This document shows, one piece after another, positions 44,231 to 54,305 of a stretch of 64,000 nucleotides of DNA. The stretch lies in the NCBI RefSeq assembly GCF_001693255.1, contig NZ_CP016474.1:2126661-2190660 (forward strand), read 5' to 3'. Position 1 is the first letter of the stretch; every line of letters begins with the position of its first letter. Made by a program: the position numbers and the translations under genes. The notes beneath the pieces were generated by a model. That model had not been told where the DNA came from. It made no database searches and was given only the letters and a program-made list of their open reading frames with translations. This stretch comes from Picosynechococcus sp. PCC 7003. Lineage in GTDB: Bacteria; Cyanobacteriota; Cyanobacteriia; Cyanobacteriales; MRBY01.

Positions 44231-45031
44231 ATGTTAATGTTCCGCCGTTGGTGGCAACGCTATGGGATGACCTTGGTTTTTATCGGGGTTGGCCTTTCGG
44301 CTGCTTTATTTTTGCGCCAGACCCAGGGGAGCGCAATTCAAGAATTTTATGGGCTTTTCTTCCGGCGTCAAGGCAATCTCACTGCCGCTGAAACGGAAAT
44401 TTTGCTCCAGAATAGTAAGCTGCGGGAACTGCAAAATCGGGTCGAGGAACTCGAAGCCCAGAACCAACAGCTACAAGATTTATTGGATTATCGCCAGACG
44501 CTCCAAACAGAGGCGATCGCCGCCCCAGTGATTGGTCGCAGTGCCGATGCTTGGTGGCAGCAGATTATCATCGGTCAGGGAAGTCAAGCCGGGATCAAAA
44601 TTGGGGACACCGTGACCGGCATCGGTGGGTTGGTGGGCAGAGTGGTGCAAGTTACCCCCCATAGTAGTCGCGTCGCGCTAGTCAGTGATCTCAACCAACA
44701 AGTCGGTGTGATGTTGTCCCGGAGCCGTTTCCAAGGCTATCTCCGGGGCCAGAACGATCCCCAACAGGCCCAGATGGTTTTCTATGAGAAAGTACCGGAT
44801 GTCAAGGTAGGGGATATGGTCACCACTTCAAATCTCAGTACCCTCTACGCGCCGGGTCTCCCCATTGGTCGCATTGCGGCAATTGATTTCAATGCGGGGC
44901 CAGCCCCCATCGCGACGGTGGAGCTAACGGTTCCGCTTGGGTCATTGGAGTGGGTCTTGGTTGCCCCTTTTGAGCCGAAGCCTTTGAATTTTGAGCTGCA
45001 ACCGGAGCAAGATGTTTCGCAAACTCCCTAG
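44231..45031 (+). CDS. mreC: Rod-shape protein MreC
   Basis: Periplasmic scaffold of the elongasome, anchored by one helix. 266 residues: membrane segment near 13-30 (MTLVFIGVGLSAALFL), coiled coil about 55-90 (SKLRELQNRVEELEAQNQQLQDLL), and two beta-barrel domains (VIGRSADAWWQQIIIGQGS, GLPIGRIAAID). Thirty-two bases after mreB. A second in-frame ATG lies two codons in. Confidence 0.93.
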   Translation: MLMFRRWWQRYGMTLVFIGVGLSAALFLRQTQGSAIQEFYGLFFRRQGNLTAAETEILLQNSKLRELQNRVEELEAQNQQLQDLLDYRQTLQTEAIAAPVIGRSADAWWQQIIIGQGSQAGIKIGDTVTGIGGLVGRVVQVTPHSSRVALVSDLNQQVGVMLSRSRFQGYLRGQNDPQQAQMVFYEKVPDVKVGDMVTTSNLSTLYAPGLPIGRIAAIDFNAGPAPIATVELTVPLGSLEWVLVAPFEPKPLNFELQPEQDVSQTP

Positions 45032-45554
45032 AGGGGCCTTGCCCTGGATAAATGCTTTGGTGACCCTTGGCTCACTGCTGCTGTGTACCCAGCTCTTGTT
45101 ACTCCGCATCCCTGGGATGACGATTCTGGGTTTTAGTCCCCAGTGGCTCTTGATGTGGGTGATTGCTTGGAGTGTGAAGCGGGAGATGATTTATGCCCTC
45201 TTGGGGGCGATCGCCGCTGCTTGGATCCATGACAGTTTAATGGTCACTGCCTTGCCCTCCCATCTCCCAGGCTTCGTGGTAGTCGCCTATTTTGTGTCCC
45301 GCTGGCGACAACAACGCTATCTCCAAGAAGACTTTATTATCCTGGCGCTGCTGGTTTTTGTGATGACCCTAGCTGCAGAAGTGATTATGGCGTTTCAATA
45401 TCTGCTTTGGGGATTGGGTTCTCCGGGGATGATCTGGGGTGAACTGCAACGGATCGGCCTAGCGACGGCGATTTTGAGCAGCCTATGGGCACCGCTGCTT
45501 TGTACGCCCCTAGTGCGTTGGTGGGATTATGTGAGAATGCTCGACAGGCAGTAG
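45012..45554 (+). CDS. mreD: Rod-shape protein MreD
   Basis: 180-residue membrane protein with about five hydrophobic helices, the third gene of mreBCD. It overlaps mreC by 20 bases. I chose ATG 45012 (MFRKLPRGALPW) over the upstream TTG. Family similarity is low, as usual for MreD, so position carries much of the weight. It ends 28 bases into the convergent HAD gene. Confidence 0.88.
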   Translation: MFRKLPRGALPWINALVTLGSLLLCTQLLLLRIPGMTILGFSPQWLLMWVIAWSVKREMIYALLGAIAAAWIHDSLMVTALPSHLPGFVVVAYFVSRWRQQRYLQEDFIILALLVFVMTLAAEVIMAFQYLLWGLGSPGMIWGELQRIGLATAILSSLWAPLLCTPLVRWWDYVRMLDRQ

Positions 45555-46357
45555 TGATGGCCCTGGGGCTTGGGGGAATGACCATAGCGTTCCGCCAGGA
45601 AATGGGCGACAGACAGCAGATCGCTGCAATAATGATCGGGCTGATAGGTTTCGAGGTAGGCCGTATCACGAATGCCGCAGGTCACGGCGATCGCCGGAAT
45701 GTTCATATTTTTTGCAGCAATGATGTCAGCTTCGGTATCCCCGACCATTAGCCATTGGTCGCTTAGTTCTCCCTGTTCGGCGATCGCTTCCTTAAGGAGG
45801 GCTGTTTTCACATCTACATTATTTACATAGGCCGTGTGGCGATCGTCGCTGCCGTAGATGCCACTAAATAAGCGCTTCAGGCCATATTGGTCGAGCATTT
45901 TGCGCACCTGCTGTTCTTCCCGAAGCGTCACTAGTACTAGTTTTACTCCATAGGAATGAAGCAAGGCCAAAGACCAGTTCACGCCCCCCTGCATCTTGTC
46001 GAGGTGGAGTAATGATTCGTCGTTGACGATTGTGCGGACATGGTCAAGGAAAAAGGCGATTTGCTCTTCCTGGAGCCCGGACTGCATGGCAATTTCAATA
46101 TCACTGACCCGTTGGCGCTTCATTTGCCAAAATTGGTCTTTGCCGAGGTATTTGAGGGGAATAGGGATGCCCTGTTGGGCGTAAATCTGCTGAGTATACT
46201 GGAGAGCCGCTTGGTAGGTACCATAGTATCGCTCCGAAACATCGACCAGTGGCCCATCGAAGTCACAAAATAGCGTCAAACGGAGACGTCTTGCGGTGGG
46301 AGATTTCATAGTTTGCAAGCGGGCAGCGGTTCTCTGGAACAAGCCTGGGATACTCAT
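45527..46357 (-). CDS. HAD family hydrolase
   Basis: 276 residues. Motif I LFCDFDGPLVD with the nucleophilic Asp, motif II LVLVTLREE (Thr), and motif IV VGDTEADIIAAKN. Cap region of the phosphoglycolate-phosphatase-like subfamily. Substrate unknown. The start ATG at 46357 adds 16 residues before MKSPTARRLR, where a second ATG lies (46309). Tail-to-tail overlap of 28 bases with mreD. Confidence 0.88.
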   Translation of the reverse strand: MSIPGLFQRTAARLQTMKSPTARRLRLTLFCDFDGPLVDVSERYYGTYQAALQYTQQIYAQQGIPIPLKYLGKDQFWQMKRQRVSDIEIAMQSGLQEEQIAFFLDHVRTIVNDESLLHLDKMQGGVNWSLALLHSYGVKLVLVTLREEQQVRKMLDQYGLKRLFSGIYGSDDRHTAYVNNVDVKTALLKEAIAEQGELSDQWLMVGDTEADIIAAKNMNIPAIAVTCGIRDTAYLETYQPDHYCSDLLSVAHFLAERYGHSPKPQGHHYCLSSILT

Positions 46358-46662
46358 GGTGCTTCTGTGTCAATGCTCTATCTTTAGCATGATTTACTTT
46401 TGCGGTTTTGTTGTCTGCGTCACACATTTATTGGTGATTTGTAGACTTGTTATAAATTTGGATAACTTACTTAAACTTTCTTTACAATAGCAAATTTTTA
46501 TCGAAACAGCGGTAGAAAAAACCGTCGGAATGATGAAAAGATTAAGGGTTGATCATAAAGGATACTGAATAGTGATGGCGATCGCCTTTTTGGGGCCGGA
46601 GGAAAAATCCCAGGGAATGCCACAATAAACAGAGATTTTTAAGGATAGAGGCCCAAAGCACC
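46358..46662. other. Divergent intergenic region with possible promoters
   Basis: 305 bases between the HAD gene and a small membrane-protein gene. TTTACAATAG near 46480-46490 could be a -10 region for rightward transcription, and a HIP1 site lies near 46580. A 64-codon ORF at 46296-46490 overlaps the HAD start and has no homologue I recognise. Confidence 0.4.
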
Positions 46663-47070
46663 ATGGCTCAGCTAGAGAAACTGATTCAGATGGCGGAAAA
46701 TGAACTAACAGAATACAGTACCGACGCCCGCAAGATTGAAAAGTTGCGCCGTAAATTTGCGTTTATGTTGAATCCCCGACAACAGCAGCAGATCAAGGAC
46801 GAACTTTTAGCCCAGATGCCCCAGGGATTTTTCGGCAAAATGGTACTGGAAAATCGACAGACGGTGGCTTTACCTTTTTGGGGAATTGCGGGCTTAGGTT
46901 TACTGTTCGGCATTTCCCTCCAGCAGCCTTTAGATTTCCTTGCCCCGGCGATCGCCCTGCCCGCAGCCATCCAAATTCAACGGTGGGGCTGGCAACTAGA
47001 GGCAAAACGTTTAGTCTTGCAAACCCTTGCAGATCTCGAAGCCCGCGCCAAAAATCCGACTGCATCTTAA
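46663..47070 (+). CDS. Hypothetical membrane protein
   Basis: 135 residues, unrecognised. The first half is a charged helix (LIQMAENELTEYSTDARKIEKLRRKF); the second has two close membrane segments (FWGIAGLGLLFGISL and FLAPAIALPAAIQI) and ends in another charged helix. Core-like composition. It precedes menD by 80 bases, so they may share a promoter. Confidence 0.75.
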   Translation: MAQLEKLIQMAENELTEYSTDARKIEKLRRKFAFMLNPRQQQQIKDELLAQMPQGFFGKMVLENRQTVALPFWGIAGLGLLFGISLQQPLDFLAPAIALPAAIQIQRWGWQLEAKRLVLQTLADLEARAKNPTAS

Positions 47071-47150
47071 ACGAAGCTTTCGAGACTACCGAAAATCAGT
47101 GCTTTAATTGTATCCTGGGCGATTTGGGAACATAATTCAGCACGACAGGT

Positions 47151-48887
47151 ATGGGTCTAGATTTTAGTAATCTGAATAGTCTTTGGGCAGGTGTGATGGT
47201 AGAAACCCTCGTTCGTTTAGGCTTGCGCTCGGCGGTGATTTGTCCCGGTTCACGCTCTACGCCCCTCACCGTTGCCCTAGCCCGTCACCCAAAAATTAAA
47301 ACGATCCCCATTTTAGATGAACGGTCGGCGGCATTTTTTGCCCTGGGTTTGGCGAAAAGTTCTGGTTTACCGACGGTGCTGGTTTGTACCTCCGGGACAG
47401 CGGGGGCTAATTTTTATCCGGCGGTGATTGAAGCCTACCAAAGTGCCGTGCCTTTGATTATTCTCACGGGCGATCGCCCCCCAGAATTGCGGGATTGTCA
47501 TTCGGGGCAAACCATTGATCAGATCAAGCTATTTGGGACTTTCGCCCAGTGGTTTAGTGAAATGGCGACGCCTTTGGGCACCGTTGAAATGTTGCGCTAT
47601 GCCCGGCAAACGATAGTGCAAGCTTGGCGGCGATCGCAATTTCCCCAAAAGGGCGTCGTGCATCTCAATTGTCCCTTTCGAGATCCCCTTGCGCCGACTC
47701 CCAATGATTCAGTCACGCACCTCAAACAGGTTATCAAGGCGGATTTTTTTGCCGGGATTCAGCCCCAGGAAAAGGCAGAATTTTCCTCGGATATTTTGCC
47801 CACAGAAGTCTGGAAAAATTATTCCCGGGGGCTAATTGTTGCTGGGGTGGATCAGCCCAGTGATCCTGATGATTATGCGGCGGCGATCGCCCAGTTGTCT
47901 GGGTATTTGAGTTTTCCGATTTTAGCTGAAGCCCTCTCCCCTGTGCGAAACTACGCCCATTATTTTCCCCAGGGTTTAGTGACCACCTACGATTTTATTC
48001 TGCGGGATCAAAAACTGGCGGAAACCCTCAAGCCGGAAATTGTGATTCAAATTGGCGCCTTACCCACCAGTAAAATTCTCCGGGCCTGGCTTGAAGCACA
48101 ACAGATTCAAACTTACATCTTGAGTGAGCGGGCCGATAACTTTGACCCCCTCCATCGTCCCCACCAACATCTGGCCGTTAATCTCCGTACCCTGAAATAT
48201 TTGGGGATCTTTTCCGACAACGAAAAAGGTTTGCCCTATTTCGATCTGTGGCAGACCCAGGAAGCAAAAATTCGCACGAAACTGGTAGCGGTTTTCCAGG
48301 CAGAACAAAATCTCAACGAAGCGGCGATCGCCTACTGTTTAGCCAGAGCGTTACCAGAGCAAACAGCTATTTTTTTCGCCAATAGTATGGTGGTTCGCTA
48401 TGGCGAATTTTTCTGGCAGTTAAATGACAAGCAAATTTTGCCCTACTTCAACCGAGGAGCTAATGGCATTGATGGCACCCTTTCGACGGCTTTGGGTGTT
48501 GCAGAGAATCATTCTCCCTGTGTCTTGCTCACGGGAGATCTGGCGCTCCTCCACGACACTAATGGTTTTTTGACATTATCAAAATTTACTGGTTCTCTCA
48601 CCATTATTGTGATCAATAATCAAGGTGGCGGCATCTTTGAAATGTTACCGATTGCCGGGGAAAAAGATATTTTTGAGGATTATTTTGCGACGCCCCAAAC
48701 GGTTCATTTTTCTCAACTATGTGATTTATATGGTGTTCAGTACCAAACCATTCGCACAAAAACAGAATTGATTCAAGCCTGCGAAAATTTACCGACCCAG
48801 GGCGTGCAATTACTGGAAATTAGAACAGACCGTCACCAAGACATTGCTTGGCTAAAAGAGCTATGCCAGAGTTTTTCAGCTAGCTGA
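47151..48887 (+). CDS. menD: SEPHCHC synthase MenD
   Basis: Thiamine-diphosphate enzyme that joins 2-oxoglutarate and isochorismate in the Men pathway; in cyanobacteria that pathway makes phylloquinone for photosystem I. 578 residues. ThDP-activating Glu in ILDERSAAFFALGLAK, SGTAGANFYPAVIEA, and the ThDP/Mg motif GDLALLHDTNGFLT--NN. Usual length. Converges on glgA with only two bases between stop codons. Confidence 0.96.
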   Translation: MGLDFSNLNSLWAGVMVETLVRLGLRSAVICPGSRSTPLTVALARHPKIKTIPILDERSAAFFALGLAKSSGLPTVLVCTSGTAGANFYPAVIEAYQSAVPLIILTGDRPPELRDCHSGQTIDQIKLFGTFAQWFSEMATPLGTVEMLRYARQTIVQAWRRSQFPQKGVVHLNCPFRDPLAPTPNDSVTHLKQVIKADFFAGIQPQEKAEFSSDILPTEVWKNYSRGLIVAGVDQPSDPDDYAAAIAQLSGYLSFPILAEALSPVRNYAHYFPQGLVTTYDFILRDQKLAETLKPEIVIQIGALPTSKILRAWLEAQQIQTYILSERADNFDPLHRPHQHLAVNLRTLKYLGIFSDNEKGLPYFDLWQTQEAKIRTKLVAVFQAEQNLNEAAIAYCLARALPEQTAIFFANSMVVRYGEFFWQLNDKQILPYFNRGANGIDGTLSTALGVAENHSPCVLLTGDLALLHDTNGFLTLSKFTGSLTIIVINNQGGGIFEMLPIAGEKDIFEDYFATPQTVHFSQLCDLYGVQYQTIRTKTELIQACENLPTQGVQLLEIRTDRHQDIAWLKELCQSFSAS

Positions 48888-48889
48888 CA

Positions 48890-50326
48890 CTAAATGGCGT
48901 GCTTTTTCACTAAATAGGTAATTTTTTCCGCTTCATCGGTCGTTAATTCCGGGGCTTCTTTAATGCTTTGGCGGTACATCTTGAGGTATTCTCCGGCAGA
49001 TTTGTACCAGCTAAAGTCGTGGCTCATTCCCCGTTTTTGCAGTTCGGCCCAGTCTTTTTTGTAGCGGAAACTTTCCCAGGCCCGCACCATGCAGGTGTAC
49101 ATATCCAGGGGTTCGTAGCGATCAAAGCTAAAGCCTGTCCCGGTTTGGGCAATGGGATCATGGAAGGAGACCGTATCGACCAAACCCCCGGTGCGCCGCA
49201 CAATGGGCACGGAACCATAGCGCATCGCCATCATTTGACTAATGCCACAGGGCTCAAAGCGCGACGGCATCAAAAACACATCGGAACCCGCATAGATGCG
49301 GCGGGAGAGGGCATCGTTATACAGCAGTTGTACGGACATCCGTCCCTTAAAGCGGTAGGCGGTTTGCCAGAGTTGGGTTTCGTAGTGGCGATCGCCAGTG
49401 CCGAGGACAATTAACTGGGCGTCAGTGTAGGCCATAAACTGCTCCAGGATATTCAGCAGCAGATCAATCCCTTTTTGTTCCACTAAGCGGGTGACCATTG
49501 CCATCAAAAATGCCTTAGAGTTGACCTCTAGTCCCGTTTCTTCCTGGATGATTACTTTGTTGGCGGCCCGATCCTCAAGATTAGTGGTCGAAAATTGCTT
49601 CACCAGGGCCTGGTCATTGGAAGGGTTATAAAGTTCTACGTCAATGCCGTTAACGATGCCACGACTTTTGCCGCTGATCCAAGACAATAAACCCTCTAAT
49701 TTTTCACCGTAGACTTTGGTTTGGATTTGTCGGGCATAGGTGGGAGATACGGTATTCACTTGATCGGCGAACATCAGCGCCGAGGCCATCACATTATCAC
49801 CATCCATATACCAAGGACACCAAGTATTGCGCTCCAAGAAACCCCGCCAAGGCCCCTGGTAGGCCAAGTTATGGATCGTAAACACCGTGCTAATATCCGG
49901 AGATTGGTGCATCCACACCGGGATCATGCCTGTGTGCCAGTCGTGACAGTGGGTGATCTGGGGTTTCCAGTGGTTCCACATAAATTCGGCGGCCCCATTG
50001 GCAAAAAAGGTAAAGCGCCAAAATTCATCCTGCCCGCCATAGATATGTCGTCCGTCAAAGGCGGGATGGCCAAACAGATAAAGGGGCACATCGGTGTTGG
50101 GTAATACGGTTTCATAAACGGCAAACGTATTGAACATCGCACTGCCCCACCAAACGGGTTCTGCAGGGATGTCGAGTTTGTCGTTGAGAAAGCCGTAATA
50201 GGGTAAGAAAATTCTCGCGTCATGTCCTAACTGCCGTAAAACTTTAGGCAGTGATCCCACCACATCTCCCATGCCTCCAGCTTTAGCGATGGGAGCAGCC
50301 TCGGCAGAAACAAACAAAATACGCAT
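48890..50326 (-). CDS. glgA: Glycogen synthase GlgA
   Basis: Elongates alpha-1,4-glucan from ADP-glucose (GT5 family), the cyanobacterial carbon store. 478 residues from the ATG at 50326 ([20 protein letters not shown]), which carries the ADP-glucose KxGG motif at the N-terminus. C-terminal [28 protein letters not shown] has the EPCG motif. The frame is open 15 codons upstream but the family start is here. Confidence 0.96.
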   Translation of the reverse strand: MRILFVSAEAAPIAKAGGMGDVVGSLPKVLRQLGHDARIFLPYYGFLNDKLDIPAEPVWWGSAMFNTFAVYETVLPNTDVPLYLFGHPAFDGRHIYGGQDEFWRFTFFANGAAEFMWNHWKPQITHCHDWHTGMIPVWMHQSPDISTVFTIHNLAYQGPWRGFLERNTWCPWYMDGDNVMASALMFADQVNTVSPTYARQIQTKVYGEKLEGLLSWISGKSRGIVNGIDVELYNPSNDQALVKQFSTTNLEDRAANKVIIQEETGLEVNSKAFLMAMVTRLVEQKGIDLLLNILEQFMAYTDAQLIVLGTGDRHYETQLWQTAYRFKGRMSVQLLYNDALSRRIYAGSDVFLMPSRFEPCGISQMMAMRYGSVPIVRRTGGLVDTVSFHDPIAQTGTGFSFDRYEPLDMYTCMVRAWESFRYKKDWAELQKRGMSHDFSWYKSAGEYLKMYRQSIKEAPELTTDEAEKITYLVKKHAI

Positions 50327-50397
50327 CAGAATTTTCTCGTCAATTTTTGATGTTCTGTTAGAGCGTATCATTCTTTGAGGGATCCCAAGAATAAATA

Positions 50398-51246
50398 CTA
50401 TCCGGGAATTTTGTCCCTGAGAAATTGCTGGATTTCCGCTTGGTAGAGGTGGGGATTTTCGAGCATCGGGAAGTGTCCCACCTGGGGAATTTCAATGTAT
50501 TGAAAGTTTGGGTTAAGGGCGATCGCCCTTTTCGCCATGGCTGCCGGAATAATTTGATCTTTTTCCCCGGCGAGGAGTAGGGTCGGACACTGGATATTGC
50601 GGAGTGCTTGGGGTAAACGGGTCACCATCATTTCATTGACCGAAGCCAGTAGAGTACCTGCAGCGGCGCGATTATCAGCCTTTAAAAAATCATCCAGGAA
50701 TTGCCGCCGTTCTGTTGGTGAAATCGGTTGCTGCAAAAAACGGGCGATCGCCAAGCGATCCATTCCCGGCACCTGGCGTAACCAAGGGAACCGTAAGCGT
50801 ACGATGGTGCCAGCAATTTTCTGGAAAGTGCCAAAGGCGCGGGCATCATATTCAAAAATCCCGTTGCAGTTCAAAATCGCCCGGTCTAGGCGCTGGGGGA
50901 ACTGCTCTGCAAAAATCGCCCCGATCGAAGCCCCCATGGAATGGGCATTGAGGATAATTTTGTCGTTGATGTCTAACTGCCGCAGCAGTGCCTCTAGATC
51001 TAGAGCATAATCGTCTAGGGCATAGTCGCCGCTGTAATCGACGGGAAGCTCAGAACGACCAAAGCCCCGCAGGTCATAGATCAGACAATTGAAATGTTCA
51101 CTGAAGGCCGTGGCAGTGCTGCGCCAATAGTGACTTGATCCCCCCCAACCATGGACAAATAGCATCGTGGGTTTGTGGAGATCGCGGCCCCCGCGACAAA
51201 TCCATTCGTAATAGTGGGGGACTCCCCGCACCTGGGCGATCGCCAT
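50398..51246 (-). CDS. Alpha/beta hydrolase
   Basis: 282 residues with the nucleophile elbow AHSMGAS (GxSxG variant) near residue 103, oxyanion [13 protein letters not shown], the Asp in [11 protein letters not shown] and His in VGHFPM. Substrate unknown. It starts five bases after clpX on the same strand, so it is the third gene of a clpP-clpX-hydrolase transcript, an association I have no functional explanation for. Confidence 0.9.
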   Translation of the reverse strand: MAIAQVRGVPHYYEWICRGGRDLHKPTMLFVHGWGGSSHYWRSTATAFSEHFNCLIYDLRGFGRSELPVDYSGDYALDDYALDLEALLRQLDINDKIILNAHSMGASIGAIFAEQFPQRLDRAILNCNGIFEYDARAFGTFQKIAGTIVRLRFPWLRQVPGMDRLAIARFLQQPISPTERRQFLDDFLKADNRAAAGTLLASVNEMMVTRLPQALRNIQCPTLLLAGEKDQIIPAAMAKRAIALNPNFQYIEIPQVGHFPMLENPHLYQAEIQQFLRDKIPG

Positions 51247-51251
51247 TGTCC

Positions 51252-52583
51252 CTAAGCGGATTCCGGTTTGGGTAAGGAGGACGGATGTAGTAGCAACTCA
51301 GCTGTGGAGCGTTTTTCGACCATTTCTGGCGTAATCGTGCAGCGGTTGACATCCTTACGGGAAGGCAGTTCGTACATCACATCGAGCATTAATTCTTCGA
51401 CAATGCCCCGTAGCGCCCTGGCTCCCGTCTTGCGGCGGTAAGCTTCCTGGGCGATCGCCCGGATGGCGGTGGGTTCAAACTCCAACTGCACGCTGTCCAT
51501 CTTCAGGAGTTTTTTGTACTGCTTGACGAGGGCATTTTTCGGTTGGGTCAAAATTTCCACCAGAGCTTCCTCATCTAAGGGACTCAAAGAAGCAATCACC
51601 GGAATCCGCCCAATAAACTCTGGAATCATCCCGTACTTAACGAGATCCTCTGGAGAAAGATGCTGGAGTAATTCAGCAGTGCGTTGTTCCTTGGCGCTGC
51701 CCTCTTCCCCAGGCCGCACAAAGCCCATACTTTTTTTGCCGACCCGCCGCTCGATCACCTTATCGAGACCCACAAAGGCCCCACCACAAATAAATAAAAT
51801 GTTGCGGGTATCAATTTGAATGCAGTCCTGGTACGGGTGCTTTCGGCCTCCCTGGGGCGGCACATTGGCGACAGTGCCTTCCAGCATTTTCAACAGGGCT
51901 TGTTGTACCCCTTCTCCCGACACGTCACGGGTAATGGAGGGGTTTTCACTTTTGCGGGCAATTTTATCGATTTCGTCAATGTAGATAATTCCCCGCTGGG
52001 CTTCTGCCACATCGAGATCGGCCACCTGCAAAAGGCGCAGAAGGATATTTTCGACATCTTCTCCCACATAGCCTGCCTCGGTGAGGGTCGTGGCATCAGC
52101 CACCGCAAAGGGTACATCAAGGATCTTCGCGAGGGTCTGGGCGAGGAGGGTTTTACCGCATCCCGTCGGCCCAATCAAGAGAATATTAGATTTGTGGAGT
52201 TCAATGCCGTCGGCGATGGGATTGGCGTCGTCCTCTTCCATCAAACTCAGGCGCTTGTAATGGTTATAGACAGCCACGGAAAGGACTTTTTTCGCTTCGT
52301 CTTGACCGATGACGTGCTCATCGAGGTAATGCTTAATTTCCCTGGGTTTGGGGATATCTTCAAAGTTGATCTTTTCGGGGGGATCCTTGGGGGGATTTTT
52401 CTCTGGCGATCGCCCCATGCCCATGCCCGCTGCATTTTCCATGAGCTCCTCATCGAGGATTTCATTACACAACTCGACACATTCATCACAAATATAGACC
52501 CCCGGCCCGGCGATGAGCTTTCTCACCTGTTCTTGGGACTTACCACAAAAGGAGCATTTGAGATGGGAGTCGTATTTAGACAT
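51252..52583 (-). CDS. clpX: ATP-dependent Clp protease ATP-binding subunit ClpX
   Basis: AAA+ unfoldase feeding the ClpP protease. 443 residues. N-terminal zinc finger Cys10, Cys13, Cys32, Cys35; Walker A GPTGCGKT (138-145); Walker [12 protein letters not shown]; pore loop GYVGED; and the sensor region [22 protein letters not shown]. Lies 42 bases after clpP. Confidence 0.97.
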   Translation of the reverse strand: MSKYDSHLKCSFCGKSQEQVRKLIAGPGVYICDECVELCNEILDEELMENAAGMGMGRSPEKNPPKDPPEKINFEDIPKPREIKHYLDEHVIGQDEAKKVLSVAVYNHYKRLSLMEEDDANPIADGIELHKSNILLIGPTGCGKTLLAQTLAKILDVPFAVADATTLTEAGYVGEDVENILLRLLQVADLDVAEAQRGIIYIDEIDKIARKSENPSITRDVSGEGVQQALLKMLEGTVANVPPQGGRKHPYQDCIQIDTRNILFICGGAFVGLDKVIERRVGKKSMGFVRPGEEGSAKEQRTAELLQHLSPEDLVKYGMIPEFIGRIPVIASLSPLDEEALVEILTQPKNALVKQYKKLLKMDSVQLEFEPTAIRAIAQEAYRRKTGARALRGIVEELMLDVMYELPSRKDVNRCTITPEMVEKRSTAELLLHPSSLPKPESA

Positions 52584-52625
52584 GGGTTTTGAAGTAGGGC
52601 CTATGGATAACGTGAGCGATGGGAG

Positions 52626-53282
52626 TTAAGCAGCGTTCGGGGCGATCACTTTGTCGATCAAACCATACTGGCAAGCCTCTTCGGCGGACATATAGAAGTC
52701 CCGCTCGGTATCTTCTGCCACCTTATCAAAGGGTTGACCCGTATGGTCGGCGATCAATGTATTTAATTTATCTTTGATGTAGAGGATTTCCTTGGCTTGA
52801 ATTTCGATATCCACCGCTTGGCCCTGGGCGCCGCCGAGGGGCTGGTGAATCATAATCCGGGAACTGGGGAGGGCCATCCGCTTACCCTTGGTGCCCCCCG
52901 ATAGGAGAAAGGCCCCCATACTGGCAGCGATGCCGTAGCAAATGGTCACCACATTGGGGCGAATCTGTTGCATGGTGTCGTAGATCGCCATCCCCGCGTA
53001 AACGGAACCACCGGGAGAATTGATATAGAGTTGGATATCTTTATCGGCATCCTCAGCGTCTAAAAAGAGCAACTGGGCCACCACAGAATCAGCAACGGTG
53101 TCATCAATGGCGGTACCGAGGAACACAATCCGTTCCCGTAGCAGGCGGGAGTAAATATCGAAGGCCCGTTCTCCCATGCCAGATTGTTCGACAACCATCG
53201 GCACCACCGCCCCGCCCATGGAATAGCTGTAGGGGACGGCTTGGCTAGAAAGGTGTTGATAGGAGGTAGTTGATTGAACCAT
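52626..53282 (-). CDS. clpP: Clp protease proteolytic subunit
   Basis: Serine protease ring that degrades proteins with ClpX. 218 residues with catalytic Ser121 (GIAASMGAF), His146 ([10 protein letters not shown]) and Asp195 (DTERD). Its place before clpX is that of cyanobacterial ClpP2. In several cyanobacteria tig precedes clpP2-clpX; here it does not, the next gene being a metallo-beta-lactamase-fold protein. Confidence 0.96.
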   Translation of the reverse strand: MVQSTTSYQHLSSQAVPYSYSMGGAVVPMVVEQSGMGERAFDIYSRLLRERIVFLGTAIDDTVADSVVAQLLFLDAEDADKDIQLYINSPGGSVYAGMAIYDTMQQIRPNVVTICYGIAASMGAFLLSGGTKGKRMALPSSRIMIHQPLGGAQGQAVDIEIQAKEILYIKDKLNTLIADHTGQPFDKVAEDTERDFYMSAEEACQYGLIDKVIAPNAA

Positions 53283-53478
53283 GGAAGCTCGATGCTAATG
53301 TTTTGGGGATGGACAGGGAAAAAATCAGGGAAAATTCAAGGGCAGACCTTCAGGATCGCTGGGTAAGGTTAGGCCATGATTTTCCACATAGCCTTTATTA
53401 TATAGTCGCATTGCCTGAGATGGGAGCCATGGGCAAAGGGCGATCGCCTCTGGGTTAATTTCACCGAGATGAAGGGCT

Positions 53479-54144
53479 TTAGAGATGCACAAGGGGTTGG
53501 GCCTGGGACAGGGCGATCGCCTGTTGTAATTTTGGGTAAGCCCCCGCCAGATAACCCGTTCCCCGGAGAAAACCCGTATTTGCAGCGGGCAGGAGATATT
53601 CCAGGGGCTGACTTTTAAAGGTTTCGATTAGCTTTTCAATGCCCTTGAGTTGGCGGCCCCAGTGGAAGGTTTTGGCGGTGCGCAGGGCGAGAATTTCGCC
53701 CTTTTGATTGGGGAGGAGATGCCGCCCTGTAAACAGACAGCCCCCCAGTTGGTCATAATAGAGACAGGAAGCACCGGGAGAAAACCCTGGTGTCCAAATC
53801 CCCCGAAAATCGCCTTCTTGCCAATCATCCCGAAAGGGAGTCACGTCGGCCTCTGGCATCAGGTAGGCTTCTTGCTCCTGGATCACAATGGCACAACCGA
53901 GGGCCTGTTGAATCTTGGCGACTTGGTTGCTAATGGCGGCCCGCTGGGTGATGTAGAGGGTTTTGACGCCGCCCTGGGCCTGCAAAAAGTTGAGGGTCTC
54001 TGGGTGCCAGGGGGGGCAATCAACCAACAGACCACCACCGGGTTTTGCGATAAAGTAGGCTGTGCCACCGAGGGTCTCTCGATTGGGAGCGAAGGCGTAG
54101 ATGTCTTCAAAAAGGTTGCGGGGCGGTTTGGGGGGAGTCTGCAC
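53479..54144 (-). CDS. Metallo-beta-lactamase-fold protein lacking metal ligands
   Basis: 221 residues. The fold is suggested by the strand-loop order GTAYFIAKPGGGLLVDCPP and the HTPG-like TPGFSPGASCLYY. The HxHxDH metal motif is replaced by TQRAAISN, and the later His/Asp positions are also not standard (TGRHLLPN). The protein is thus unlikely to be a zinc hydrolase and may have a binding role. Reading frame and composition are core-like. Confidence 0.75.
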   Translation of the reverse strand: MQTPPKPPRNLFEDIYAFAPNRETLGGTAYFIAKPGGGLLVDCPPWHPETLNFLQAQGGVKTLYITQRAAISNQVAKIQQALGCAIVIQEQEAYLMPEADVTPFRDDWQEGDFRGIWTPGFSPGASCLYYDQLGGCLFTGRHLLPNQKGEILALRTAKTFHWGRQLKGIEKLIETFKSQPLEYLLPAANTGFLRGTGYLAGAYPKLQQAIALSQAQPLVHL

Positions 54145-54305
54145 GGGGGGAGTCCCTACTCATGTTGAAATGTTAAACAGTCGCTACCATTGTTGCATTG
54201 GGGTGAGGTTTCGACAATTTTCCCGCTAGGGGCGATCGCCACAAAGCAGGGGCAATTATTTTGCTTGTGCCACACATTTTTTAGCAAGGATTCAATTGAA
54301 AGTTC

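Noticed and set aside
46296-46490. 64-codon Cys-rich hydrophobic ORF
   Set aside because: It lies over the HAD start and promoter region, with no ribosome-binding site and no family signal.
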